Source: CAYRIF01 sp964424205 (GTDB lineage: Bacteria > Bacteroidota > Bacteroidia > Cytophagales > Cyclobacteriaceae). Taken from it: a stretch of 22,364 bases of DNA. This document shows positions 9,766-19,800 of the stretch, in pieces; positions within the stretch are counted from its first letter, which is position 1, and every line of letters starts with the position of its first letter. Location of the stretch: contig CAYRIF010000015.1 of the NCBI GenBank assembly GCA_964424205.1, positions 1 through 22,364 of the forward strand. Direction: 5' to 3'. The position numbers and the translations under genes are program-made. The notes below the pieces were generated by a model. That model did not search any database. It saw nothing but the letters and a program-made list of their open reading frames with translations, and had not been told where the DNA came from.

Positions 9766-11034
9766 TTACCTAATAAGGTCACCCTCAATACTCGTTTTTA
9801 TCAGACTAATCATTGTGTTATCTTCAAATGAAGTAGTACCCAACAGCACAAATCCATTATCTAGGGCAATGACTGCGGCTCCCTCATCATCCCCTCTTTC
9901 TCCACCTATTTCTTTTTCCCAAATTATTACACCATTCATATCAGTTTTGGTCAAGTAAAAATCCCTCCCTGTATTGGTAGTGGCTGTACCCAATATAATA
10001 AGCCCATCATCCAGTTGCTGAATATCCGTTCCTTCATTAATTCCATTCCCGATTCTAGTATATTTTGAGGCTAATAATTCATCACCATTTGAGTTAATAG
10101 TACTTAAAAAAGCATTTTTTGTATTTCCAGAATAGGTAGTGCTTATAATTGCAAATCCTGCTGTTGTTTTAATAATGCTGTTCCCAATATCAATATTGGT
10201 CGTTCCAAAGTTTATTTTTCCAACATTTGCGCCGAAGTCATTTTTTACTTTTGCGACAAACATATCCAAGTCACCTGTGGCAGCATTAACACCATCTGCT
10301 GTACTGCCAGTTATTAAGAAAGTTGATGCATCAAACTGCACGACCGAATTAGCGATATCTTCGCCAGGAAATCCCTTGGCATTTTCCCAGTCCACAGAGA
10401 AGTCAGCAAATGTTTTTACTAAGTAAAAATCTCTCGGCGCATTCGCACTATTATCGACCTTGGTGGTTGAACCGACCATCACATACCCACCATCCATCGT
10501 TTTTTGAATCTCTTTAGCAATTTCATCCGTATCATTGTCGATTGGTATTCCTGGGTTATCAATATTGATACTATTATAAAAAGTAGCAGAATCAAGTTGA
10601 ACACCACTTTGTGAAATCCTCATCAAATACATATCAATATTGGTGCTAACACTCCCGATAGTATCAGGACGGGTCAAATCTCCAAGGACTATATAAGAGC
10701 CATCCTCTTCAACCAATATTGATTTACCGCGATCATCATCTGGCCCTCCATAAGTTTTTGACCATTCCTCATTTCCTGCTTTGTCTACTTTGACGAGGTA
10801 TATATCCCATCCTCCCCTCCCGAAAGACTTCGTAGAACCTAAAACAATAAATCCTCCATCAGGTGTTTGCTTTACAGAAAATCCTTCTTGGTCATCTTTT
10901 CCTCCATAAAACTTCAGAAAGGCATTCGGGGCGTCTGCCTCAATGCTATTTGGCTCACAAGATATAAAAACCAACGTTGGTGTAACGATGACAATGAGCA
11001 GTACCAATATTCTATAAAAATTTCTTTTCATCAT
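9766..11034 (-). CDS. Beta-propeller lipoprotein
   Basis: A 422-residue lipoprotein. A hydrophobic signal is followed by the lipobox VFISC with the lipidated cysteine at residue 26. The rest is about seven ~50-residue repeats of a propeller type: YGG..DD.G.S, then TPDGGFIVLGST, then D.YLVKVD..G...W.K. Clear copies start near residues 41, 90, 165, 215, 265, 320 and 370. Such lipoproteins usually sit at the outer membrane. The acidic surface-export signal known from some Bacteroidota lipoproteins is not obvious after the cysteine (EPNSIEAD), so which leaflet it faces is open. Its ATG overlaps the stop of the upstream barrel-protein gene by 4 bp (ATGA), which points to translational coupling and a shared function. 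It is the last gene of the tight four-gene run. Ligand and exact role are unknown. Confidence 0.82.
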   Translation of the reverse strand: MMKRNFYRILVLLIVIVTPTLVFISCEPNSIEADAPNAFLKFYGGKDDQEGFSVKQTPDGGFIVLGSTKSFGRGGWDIYLVKVDKAGNEEWSKTYGGPDDDRGKSILVEEDGSYIVLGDLTRPDTIGSVSTNIDMYLMRISQSGVQLDSATFYNSINIDNPGIPIDNDTDEIAKEIQKTMDGGYVMVGSTTKVDNSANAPRDFYLVKTFADFSVDWENAKGFPGEDIANSVVQFDASTFLITGSTADGVNAATGDLDMFVAKVKNDFGANVGKINFGTTNIDIGNSIIKTTAGFAIISTTYSGNTKNAFLSTINSNGDELLASKYTRIGNGINEGTDIQQLDDGLIILGTATTNTGRDFYLTKTDMNGVIIWEKEIGGERGDDEGAAVIALDNGFVLLGTTSFEDNTMISLIKTSIEGDLIR

Positions 11035-12143
11035 TCCTGAATCAATTTTCCTCCTCTTTTAATTCTTTTTGGCTTATAAATCATTTTAGCAATACCAAAA
11101 GAAAGGCTTAGCGTACTTTGATTAAAATAGTTATCTGCATAGCCATACTTATAATTCAATACAGGTCTTTCGTTAATGGCCGCCTCCTTATTTGCCAATT
11201 GTGTAAGACCAGAATAATATTTCAAATCAACAACTGCATACAATCCCATAGCGACCTTATACTTCAGTCCTGCACCTACAATAAGTGAATAATGCTCATT
11301 TTTTCTTAAGCTAACATGATTAGGATCTGCGAGTATTGGTACAGCGGGACCATCCACAATTCTTCCTTCAACAATTGCCCGCGTAAGTTCTAATTTATCC
11401 CCTAAAAGTTTATGAAAGGCTACACCACCTTGTATATAAGCGTAAAAATTTCGATTCGATTTTATACCATACTTTATAGTGACTGGTATATCCATCCAAA
11501 ATTGTCTTTCGGTAGATTGTATTGTATTAAAGTGCCCCCCCTCCAAAGTTGCGGTATATAATTCTTCCTTTATTTTAAACCTTTTGCTTGAAAAACCAAA
11601 ATTCACATTCAATTCTACCTTTTTTATGATTTTCATATCAAAAGCAAACATACCACCTAAACCCAACCCTCCATTGCTCGTAACATCCAACAGCTTACTA
11701 CTACCAACTGTTAAATATTCTACGTCTTTTAGTAAAGTAAAATTAGGCCCTAATATAAATCCATAGCCAAATACAGGATCAACTCGGAAATTGTTAAAGA
11801 AGTAAATATACTCAGGTGGGTCTAATGGTGACGGCCTATAATCAGGATTGGCGGTCAATAGTTTGATGAGATTGTTCTCAGCACCTTCATTATCATCCAA
11901 AAACAAATGAGATAAAACCATTAGTTCATAAGCATTTTCCCTTTGTTTAGGAGTGAATCCATTATTTAAACAACCATTTAATAACGTCGGAATATCTCTT
12001 AAATGTCCATCTATATATTTTTCTCTAGCAATTTTTAGTTTTCTTTCACAATCTTGTGCCTGCAAGTCCAGTGATTGAAACATTGTTACAATCATTAAAA
12101 TGAAAATAAATTTACCGCTATATGTAGAGAGATTAAACTTCAT
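11031..12143 (-). CDS. TPR-like plus outer-membrane beta-barrel protein
   Basis: A 370-residue exported protein. The signal peptide (1-30) ends at LQAQ before DCERK. Residues 31-105 form a short helical, TPR-like region (a C...AREKY.DG..R.I motif, then a second helical pair with LLTANPDY). A linker with SPLDPPEYIYFFNNFR leads to an outer-membrane beta-barrel from about 120 to the end, with alternating hydrophobic strands, many aromatic residues and glycine-rich turns, like PorT-type barrels of Bacteroidota. The helical part would face the periplasm. The reading frame stays open upstream to 12221, inside the neighbour, but the signal peptide fixes the start at the ATG at 12143, 1 bp after the stop of the STAND gene. 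Coupling to both neighbours suggests it works with them; the barrel may be a receptor or anchor (inference). Confidence 0.82.
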   Translation of the reverse strand: MKFNLSTYSGKFIFILMIVTMFQSLDLQAQDCERKLKIAREKYIDGHLRDIPTLLNGCLNNGFTPKQRENAYELMVLSHLFLDDNEGAENNLIKLLTANPDYRPSPLDPPEYIYFFNNFRVDPVFGYGFILGPNFTLLKDVEYLTVGSSKLLDVTSNGGLGLGGMFAFDMKIIKKVELNVNFGFSSKRFKIKEELYTATLEGGHFNTIQSTERQFWMDIPVTIKYGIKSNRNFYAYIQGGVAFHKLLGDKLELTRAIVEGRIVDGPAVPILADPNHVSLRKNEHYSLIVGAGLKYKVAMGLYAVVDLKYYSGLTQLANKEAAINERPVLNYKYGYADNYFNQSTLSLSFGIAKMIYKPKRIKRGGKLIQE

Positions 12144-12144
12144 G

Positions 12145-15100
12145 TTATTCTTCTTCAATATTTTCTTTGCCAATGGGGAGGTTAGTGCATGAATATTCAT
12201 AGGGTATATCAATATCAACATATTGATTCCATTCAGAATAACTCATATTTCTTGAAAGCTTATTACAAAATGTATCAATAAAATCATTCAAATCAGTAGG
12301 ATAGATTCTTATCATTCCGCTCATGCTCCCTGTTAAAAGCTTCGATCCATCTGGCGTAAAAGCCAAACTCCAAACCCAATCATCCTGATCACTTAGTACA
12401 ATTGGTTGCTTATTAAATGAGTCAGTAAACCAAAGCCTACCTTCACGATTAAAACTCACTGCCCCTAGTTTAGTATCATCTGGCGAGAATGAAACAGCAC
12501 TCACGGGTGCTGAAAAACCAGAGAGGTTAGCTTTTACTCTTTTTCTTGCTACATCCCATATTTTCACTGATCCTTTTCGCTGTCCAAGTGCCAATAGCTT
12601 ACCATTGTGATTAAAAGCTACCGATAATAGCGGGTCATTTTGGCTAGGCGTATAAATTGTTTTTCTATATCCTTTCTGTCTATCAGCAATGATTAGCTTG
12701 CCATTTTCTAGCACCAGTGCGACATAGCGACTGTCATCACTTACCGCCATACCATTCACCTTGGCCTCTATTTTAAAAATCTTTTTCACCTCCTTCAAAT
12801 CACAGAAATACAAAGTGCTATCTGCACCTACAGAGACAAATCCAGAATTATCAGGGAAATATGCCATGTCTAAAACTCTAGTATTGAATATTTCAATTTT
12901 CTTAGGCTTTGATTTTCCCTTCTTTAAATTAAAAATTTCGATATATTCTCCTTCATTTCCACTCACCAACCATTTATTATCAGGACTTAAAATTAATTTT
13001 CTATTTGAATTATCATCCCTACCATAATTTGCAATAATCTTATTTTTCTTCCCCGCCATACTCCTTTTTATTATTTTACCATCACCACTTGTGGTAAATA
13101 GTGTTTTCCCCTCTTTGGTAAAGACCATCGACCGAACCGAACCCGTATGCCCAAAAAGTCTATTTACAGAATCACCCATTAGGGTTTTATAGCCATTATA
13201 CAGTCCATTGTATATATCATGGTCAGAGTGATTCCCTTCATGTCGCTCATTATACTGATAAGCCTGCAGTGCCAATACACCTTTCAAATCTTTATCATTA
13301 ACTGTCAATGATTTTACTGCCATTGACCTTGCAATTGCTAAATACCTTAACCTATCTGCCTCGTTCGCACTGTTATTAGCATTGATTCTTTCTTTCCGGG
13401 CTGTTTCCGCCTGTTCATTTGCCTCCCTCGTTTTTTCTCTAGCTATTTTGGCTTGTTTATTCGCCTCAATACTTTTTTCCCCTGCTATTTCGGCACTTAA
13501 TTCTGCTCTTTCCCGCTCGAATTCAGCTTCCTTCGTAGCCCTCCGTGCTGCCTTTTCTGCTATAATTGCTGCCTTCGCTGATTTCACTGCATTTTCACGC
13601 TCTCTTTGTGCCACTTTTGTTGACATAATTGCTTGTGTCTCCTTCTTTTTAGCGATTTCAGTTTGTTTTTCCGCCCTTAGCTGCTGCGCAAAACCATAAA
13701 TCATTAACAGAATAGAGAAAATGGCAATAATTCCAAAAATCATTGACAATAGCTTATTTCTTTGCAGTTTTTTCTGTTGATTAAGCTCTTTATTTTTTTG
13801 TTCTGTTTCGTATGCCTCCTTACTTGATTTCAAAAAAACGATGGCTCTTTCATAAGCAGGGTCATACCTTTGTGCCCATTCTAATGTCGGTTTTTTATTT
13901 TGCATCCAGTTCAATGCCAACTGCAAATCAGGCGGTCGCCATAAGGTAGTTAGGCCTTGTTGGTATTTTTCTGAAGCATCAGAAAGCTGCATATACATTT
14001 CAATTGCCTGATCTTCCTCTTCTACCCATTTATGTAACTTGTTCCAAATCCTAATCAAACTTTCATGAGAAATATCAACCGTTGTATTTGAACTAAGCCC
14101 TACACTACTTGGAGGCATCAAGAGTGAATTCTCGTGTTTTCTGAATGCCTCTACCACGCTTTTCAGCTCCTCTTCGTCTATGGCAGCAATTGCTGCTATA
14201 ACATTTAGTTTAGTTGGTTTTCTAACACCAAATTCTGCATTTCCTTTTTCAGTTATTGTTTTGAAAAGCACCTCGCATGTTCGCTGCTGAGCAGGTGTTA
14301 AACCATCAAATATTTCATTTGCATGTTGTGAAAGCGCTTTTTTTATTGTGCCAATAGCAGCATAATGCTGTATATCCATTGGCTCATCTCCTGTTTTGTT
14401 TTTCAGCCAATAGCGCCATGAACGCATCAATGCATGCTGAATAAGTGGCAATTGGTCATTATTGTCACCTACATCGTTTAATAATTGTTGCACTAAACGT
14501 GTAGAAATTTTTCCTCCTGCTACCGCTATTGGTCCTTCAATGGCTTGCCGTCTTTGATTCCGAGTCATATGCGGCACCAGATAATGACTTACATTAATTA
14601 TTTTTGTTAGCTTCGGATATTGCGCAAAGCTTCCTGAATAATCTGACCTAATAGTTAAAGCGATATAAATAGGCAGCTCGGTCTGTTCAATGGCTTCCAA
14701 TAGTAAATTAACAAAAGCAATAGTCTCATTCGCATCATCAAACTGATCCTCAGTTTTAAACCTGAAAAGCTCTTCAAATTGATCAACAAAAAGGAGTATG
14801 TTTTTATCATTAAAGCTTTTGTGCTGCTTTATCAAATCTACTAATCCCAATGAGCTACTTCTCAACGTCGTAGTAGCTAGCAAACTATCTATGAGTAACT
14901 CTTCTGGGTCAGTATCTTTGTTATCATCTGCTGCTATGCCTCGTATAGATTTTGCCAAGTTTTGTATTGGACTTGATCCAGGACGGGTGTAAACAACCTG
15001 CCAATCCTTCTCATTATTTGAATAAAGTCCACTATATAATTTTGGTATTATACCACAGTTCATCAAAGAGGACTTACCCGTTCCTGAAGAACCTAAAATA

Positions 15101-15258
15101 GCAATGAAATTATGCTTCAAAAGCTTACTTAATACTTCTTCACTATGCCCATCCCTTCCAAAAAATAAATGACTCTCCCCAATCTCAAATGGTCTGAGTC
15201 CTGGAAAAGGATTTTTCATTTCCGCTGTTATATCTATATGATTTGATGTTACAATCAC
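12145..15258 (-). CDS. STAND NTPase (nSTAND1-like) with membrane helix, coiled coil and WD40 propeller
   Basis: A 1,037-residue signal-transduction NTPase. The start NPFPGLRPFE...FFGR is the usual opening of the nSTAND1 group. Walker A is GSSGTGKSS (56-64), Walker B lies in ILLFVDQFEELF (154-165), and an arginine-containing IRSDYSG (203-209) fits a sensor. The winged-helix-like end shows SHESLIRIWNKLHKWVEEE (397-415). A single hydrophobic segment (about 503-523) follows a very basic stretch. Then come an alanine/glutamate-rich coiled coil (about 525-640) and WD40 repeats (about 700-990). The tail has RNMSYSEWNQY and CTNLP, common in this family. By the positive-inside rule the NTPase is cytoplasmic and the coiled coil plus WD40 part may be periplasmic. 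The start may be the GTG at 15258, 1 bp after the previous stop, or the ATG at 15219 (residue 14). Confidence 0.88.
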   Translation of the reverse strand: MIVTSNHIDITAEMKNPFPGLRPFEIGESHLFFGRDGHSEEVLSKLLKHNFIAILGSSGTGKSSLMNCGIIPKLYSGLYSNNEKDWQVVYTRPGSSPIQNLAKSIRGIAADDNKDTDPEELLIDSLLATTTLRSSSLGLVDLIKQHKSFNDKNILLFVDQFEELFRFKTEDQFDDANETIAFVNLLLEAIEQTELPIYIALTIRSDYSGSFAQYPKLTKIINVSHYLVPHMTRNQRRQAIEGPIAVAGGKISTRLVQQLLNDVGDNNDQLPLIQHALMRSWRYWLKNKTGDEPMDIQHYAAIGTIKKALSQHANEIFDGLTPAQQRTCEVLFKTITEKGNAEFGVRKPTKLNVIAAIAAIDEEELKSVVEAFRKHENSLLMPPSSVGLSSNTTVDISHESLIRIWNKLHKWVEEEDQAIEMYMQLSDASEKYQQGLTTLWRPPDLQLALNWMQNKKPTLEWAQRYDPAYERAIVFLKSSKEAYETEQKNKELNQQKKLQRNKLLSMIFGIIAIFSILLMIYGFAQQLRAEKQTEIAKKKETQAIMSTKVAQRERENAVKSAKAAIIAEKAARRATKEAEFERERAELSAEIAGEKSIEANKQAKIAREKTREANEQAETARKERINANNSANEADRLRYLAIARSMAVKSLTVNDKDLKGVLALQAYQYNERHEGNHSDHDIYNGLYNGYKTLMGDSVNRLFGHTGSVRSMVFTKEGKTLFTTSGDGKIIKRSMAGKKNKIIANYGRDDNSNRKLILSPDNKWLVSGNEGEYIEIFNLKKGKSKPKKIEIFNTRVLDMAYFPDNSGFVSVGADSTLYFCDLKEVKKIFKIEAKVNGMAVSDDSRYVALVLENGKLIIADRQKGYRKTIYTPSQNDPLLSVAFNHNGKLLALGQRKGSVKIWDVARKRVKANLSGFSAPVSAVSFSPDDTKLGAVSFNREGRLWFTDSFNKQPIVLSDQDDWVWSLAFTPDGSKLLTGSMSGMIRIYPTDLNDFIDTFCNKLSRNMSYSEWNQYVDIDIPYEYSCTNLPIGKENIEEE

Positions 15259-15259
15259 T

Positions 15260-16705
15260 TTACACTTCTAGTTTTTGAATAAATGGCGCTAATATTTCAT
15301 TTACTGAACCTTTATCATTTTCCATGATAATGGTTCCATTATTTATGTGCGTATTCAAAGTCATTTCATTAAAAAAGAAGACGCCTTTTGTTTTAATGGC
15401 CGTATTTCTTCCCAAACCTTTTACTTTATCAATATCTTGAAGCTTAATATTCAACCAAGAATTATTTGCCTTATCTACAAACACCAAACAAGCGTCACAA
15501 ATCTTTAGCTTGTTGATATGCTTTGGCTCCAAATCAAACAACTCTCCATCAAATACAGGTACTGATACACTGTAGCCTTTTGATTCTAAAGTTTTTTTCA
15601 ATCCTTCAGAAGCCTTCATGTCCTTTTTTTCATATACTAAATATATATTAAGTCCCTCTTTTTTATCTTTTACGCTTTTACAATCTGTATAATTATTCTT
15701 AAGTTTTAGTTTATCCCGAACAATTACTTTCAATTCTTCGAAAGGTAATTTTAAAAACTCTGACTCATCTTTTGCTTCTATATCCCTGTTGATATTACCG
15801 ACAAATATTTCTACTTCTTCGGAAACATCCGCTATATTGGGATCAAGCCATATTGTTCTATAAAACTTGTCATCATTGTGTTGATTATTGATACCAGCAC
15901 CATGCTCATCAGCAATTTTATTTTGTAAATCAATAATTGATTTATTTTCTTTAACAATATCTCCATATTCATCGGTGATAAGGTGCAATGACATGCATGC
16001 TTCTTTCAATAAACTTTTAATTTCCTTCTCATTATCTATATCTACATTAACTAAATTTGTATACGGCACCACATTAAAACCATGTCTTCTTAAATCTCGT
16101 TTAATATCATTTCTCAAATCCCTTAAACCTGGTGTTACCTTGGCTAAATAAATGGTCTTTGTCCTATCCCTAACTTTTAGCGCTTTGGTATTTACTTCCT
16201 GTTCATTGATAATGATCACCGCAAGATCATACATTTTTAACCAGAATAGATTTTCATGTTTTTGAAGCATGCTTGACTGACCCATGTTGAGTAAATAGTT
16301 CTTTAAGTCAATAGCCGAAAAATCAATATGTCGCAAGCCATAAAAATGCCCTTCCTTTAATTTTTCTTTAATATCGTCAGTAGCAAGTAAAATGACTTTT
16401 TCAAAATTATCTACGCTTTCTAAATTATGGTGATGTTTTTCTGCAAATTTCATAATTACCTCACTCAATTGAGGGGATTTGTAGGAAGCATTATTTACGA
16501 TAGGCAGTAAAAATTTTACCTTATCAAAGACATGTTCATTGATACCCTCCTCTACATTTAGTACAGTAGCTTTTGCTGTTTTTTGAAATATTTTCAACAT
16601 GGTCATCTCCAGAAAATGAGCAAACTTTTCTGCCCAAATCCCTATATGTTGTTTTTCTGAGTTATTTTCGGCAGAAAAAACAAGAAGAAGTTCAATTGAT
16701 TCCAT
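15260..16705 (-). CDS. Multidomain TIR-like protein upstream of STAND NTPase
   Basis: A 481-residue soluble protein without signal peptide or membrane segment. Three alpha/beta segments can be seen. The middle one (about 182-310) opens with KTIYLAKVTPGLRDLRNDIK, then RRHGFNVVPY, SLHLITDEYG, S..DLQNKIA and RTIWLDP; this is the TIR/DUF4062-like pattern often found next to STAND NTPases. The C-terminal part (352-481) looks like another TIR-like fold: NIYLVYEKKD, L..LESKGYSV, ICDACLVFVDKANNSW. Residues 4-170 may be a third, more diverged copy (LLLVFSAEN ... FLLPIVNNASYKSP). In the C-terminal copy the position where NADase TIRs carry a catalytic glutamate (S.W...E) seems to hold lysine, so it may be a signalling rather than an enzymatic domain. 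It is the first gene of the tight operon, 1 bp before the STAND gene. The fold call is inference from motif shape. Confidence 0.68.
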   Translation of the reverse strand: MESIELLLVFSAENNSEKQHIGIWAEKFAHFLEMTMLKIFQKTAKATVLNVEEGINEHVFDKVKFLLPIVNNASYKSPQLSEVIMKFAEKHHHNLESVDNFEKVILLATDDIKEKLKEGHFYGLRHIDFSAIDLKNYLLNMGQSSMLQKHENLFWLKMYDLAVIIINEQEVNTKALKVRDRTKTIYLAKVTPGLRDLRNDIKRDLRRHGFNVVPYTNLVNVDIDNEKEIKSLLKEACMSLHLITDEYGDIVKENKSIIDLQNKIADEHGAGINNQHNDDKFYRTIWLDPNIADVSEEVEIFVGNINRDIEAKDESEFLKLPFEELKVIVRDKLKLKNNYTDCKSVKDKKEGLNIYLVYEKKDMKASEGLKKTLESKGYSVSVPVFDGELFDLEPKHINKLKICDACLVFVDKANNSWLNIKLQDIDKVKGLGRNTAIKTKGVFFFNEMTLNTHINNGTIIMENDKGSVNEILAPFIQKLEV

Positions 16706-16844
16706 ATAAATAATTCTTTACTACACTATTCGGCCTATATGTTTAAAGTTGTGATTTAATACTTAGCAATTTATATAATCACCTATTATTAAAATATCAT
16801 ATTTTACTATCATTATTACAGGTGTTGTCAAATACATCATTTGG

Positions 16845-19800
16845 TTAAATAATTTCTTCTATTAAAACATCATCCTTCTCAAATTTTTCTTTGAAAATAC
16901 TTCCCAGATTAGGAACCAATTGCTTAAACTGTTTCATTCTGGATGATATTAATCCTAACAGGGTTTCCCTGTCTATCGCTAATAAAACAGCGTCACGATA
17001 GGCTACGACTGTATCAGTAGCACCCTGCTCATACATCAAAAGATTTCCAAATATATTTCTTTCGCCCATTCTCACCTTAAGTCCATTTTTCTTTTGCATT
17101 TCAATGCTTCCTTTTTTTACGATGAATATATTATCCTTATTCTCCAATGACTTCCCCTCAGGCAAATAGACTTCTAACAGGTGCTCCGTAATTCCTCTTA
17201 CAGCTACCCAGGTCAAATCAGAAAACATTTTAATTTTTTTTAATAGCACTATATCATGAAACTTAATTCTTCCAATAGAAAAAGAGCCGATATTTGTAGG
17301 CAAAATTGTTTTGTCTAAAATCATTCTCACTTGTTCCTTTAACCTTTTAGTATGGAGCCGATATGCTTGGGGATCAATTTGGTAAATTGCCCAAGCCGCT
17401 GTTTCCCTTAAAAAGGAATCAGCATTAAATATATTGGCGATGAGTTCTTCACACACTTTTGCATCATCAAGCAATGCTAAATTGTATATTGCACATGCCT
17501 TTGTCCAGCAATTTATACTATTAAAATCTCTATTTACTATTTGTTTGAGCAACTCGATGTGCGTATACTTTTCTTGCGGAAAGTACTCACTTAAACGTCT
17601 CACCACTTCTTCGTTAGATATATCATCTAATACAGCTACCAGCTTTGGTTTTATATCATCAGTCACAAAAACATCCAATAGTTCAATGGCAAAAGTAATT
17701 CCATCAACTGTACCACTATTTATATTCTCCTTAACAAGCTGTATTGATTGCTTATCATATATCAAAGAAAGCAACAAGTATAATTGATCCAAATTATACA
17801 TGTTTTCCTCTTCCAATGCTTGCATAAGCATTTTCCAATTCCTCCCTTTTGGTAAATTTGCTAACATGGAAGCATTCCAAGCATATATGCTAATGTAATC
17901 GTCAATAATATGCTTAACGGCAGAGGTCTGGGTTACTGAAATTTTTGTATCACTTATGGTCAACGAATGAATAATTATTGCTACAATTTCTTTGTTTGGA
18001 AAGTTTATTTTATCCCATAATAAAGCTGCAGATTTCTCACCACCTATTCTACCATATATCTTTACAATCTGTGCACGTGTGTCGTTACTTTGGTCTGTTT
18101 TGTAAAATTCTATTTCAAGTTGGTCTAGTGCTCGATTAGAAAACTTAACAATTGCCGAAGAGGCTGCATGCTTGTATTGATTTAACGATAGATTAGGAAT
18201 TAAATATTTAAGAATTTCTACTTGTCCTATCCAGCCAGCAGCAACAATTGCTGCCCGTCTCACTTTTGGATTTGTATCCCTTAACAACTCAATCAAAAAT
18301 TGGTCATATGTATCTCTCCAACTCACCTTTAAAAACCTTGCGGCGTATTCTCTGTCAATAGGATTGTCAGATTTCACTAGAATAAAGAATTGAAACTGTG
18401 TTAACTTTATTGAGTGGGTTTCATTTAGATTGTCATAAACCTTTAATGCTAAGATTTTCAGTTCCTTAGATTTATTTGTCTCTATAAATTGAGATACCCC
18501 ATTGGAAGAATCAATAAGTTTTAAATGCTCAATTTTTCGAAGCACGTATTCTCGAACCTGATCAGAAGGGTGTGCTAAATAATCCAACAATTTTTCTTCA
18601 AACACAATTGGGTTAACAATTTCAAGCATTTTTAAAGAAAAAATTGCTTTAATATAATCTACATTCCGGATGTTACTTAATATGACGTTTGTAACTTTCC
18701 TCTCTGAGCCAACAAGTAATATACTGTCTTGCTTTTGAGCTTCCAATTTTTTCTTAAGTGAAATTCTGTACTCATTGTACAGTTTGGACACCACATAGAT
18801 TATAATTACTAAAACCACTATCAATAGGTATGAATAGTCAATTAATTCTACATAGGCAAAAAATCCAAAACCTATTAGCAATGTCGCTGCAATTATTATA
18901 CCCACTTGATTAACAACACCTTCTACCTTTGCTTGAATATCAAACCGAACCTTATTATCAAGCGGCAAGAAGAATAATTTGAATGCAGGATTTTCTAACG
19001 CATCTCTTATCGATGCTGAAAATAATTTACTAAGCGTTATACTCAAAAAGAAAAAAATAAAAATACCTCCATCAGCTGGTGAAAATCCAAAAATCGCACC
19101 GCTAATTATTGCTGCAAAAGTAAAAAAGACTAATATAATTGGTAAAATTGTTAAAGATACTTTCAGTCCATAATTCATGATTATTCTATCATTTAAAAAT
19201 GTTTGAATTAAGAAACTTAGTATCATTATACCACCATTCAACACGGCCAAGAAAAAACGTCTATACGAGTCATCAGGAAATTGCAAGGTCACAACTTGAA
19301 GAAAAGAAAAATCCACAAGCCTAAAAATTATTATCGAAATAATAAGAAAGATAGAAAGTAGCAAGACATATTTATCCTTTACAATTTTTACATAGCTAGT
19401 TTCCTTGACTTCCTCCTTTGTTTTCTTCTTTACAATATTCAAGTCATAATCCCTTATAATTTTCAGCAGAAAGACCATAGCACCCAGAATGCTAACAGCA
19501 CTTACATAAAGTTGATTCACATCATCTTGTATTAGTTCAAACCGTGAGAGTATAGAAATAACAAAAAATGCTAATATAGTACCAGTGAGTTGTCCCGTAT
19601 CAATTCCTCCTATAATCCTTTTTGATTGTCGGTTGTCGAAAAGCCTCCCAAAAACTCCCCAAAAAATAAGGATGACAAGTGCTGTCAAAGGCCCCATCAT
19701 TACAAATAGCAAATAGATAAGGTATTTGTGATAATAAACTTTAAATAATACTAGAACCGCAATAAGAAAAAGGAATATGCCACTTAGCACAAAAATAATA

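Noticed and set aside
12144..12221. Upstream extension of the barrel-protein frame into the STAND gene
   Set aside because: The signal peptide begins at the ATG at 12143, and the extension would bury it behind 26 residues that overlap the neighbour's C-terminus.
13382..13699. Plus-strand frame rich in Ala, Ser and Phe
   Set aside because: It is the antisense image of the alanine/glutamate-rich coiled coil of the STAND protein, not a membrane protein gene.
16790..16806. AT-only palindrome (AAAATAT C ATATTTT) after the transporter-like gene
   Set aside because: Made only of A/T around one base in an AT-rich gap; too weak for a terminator or operator call.
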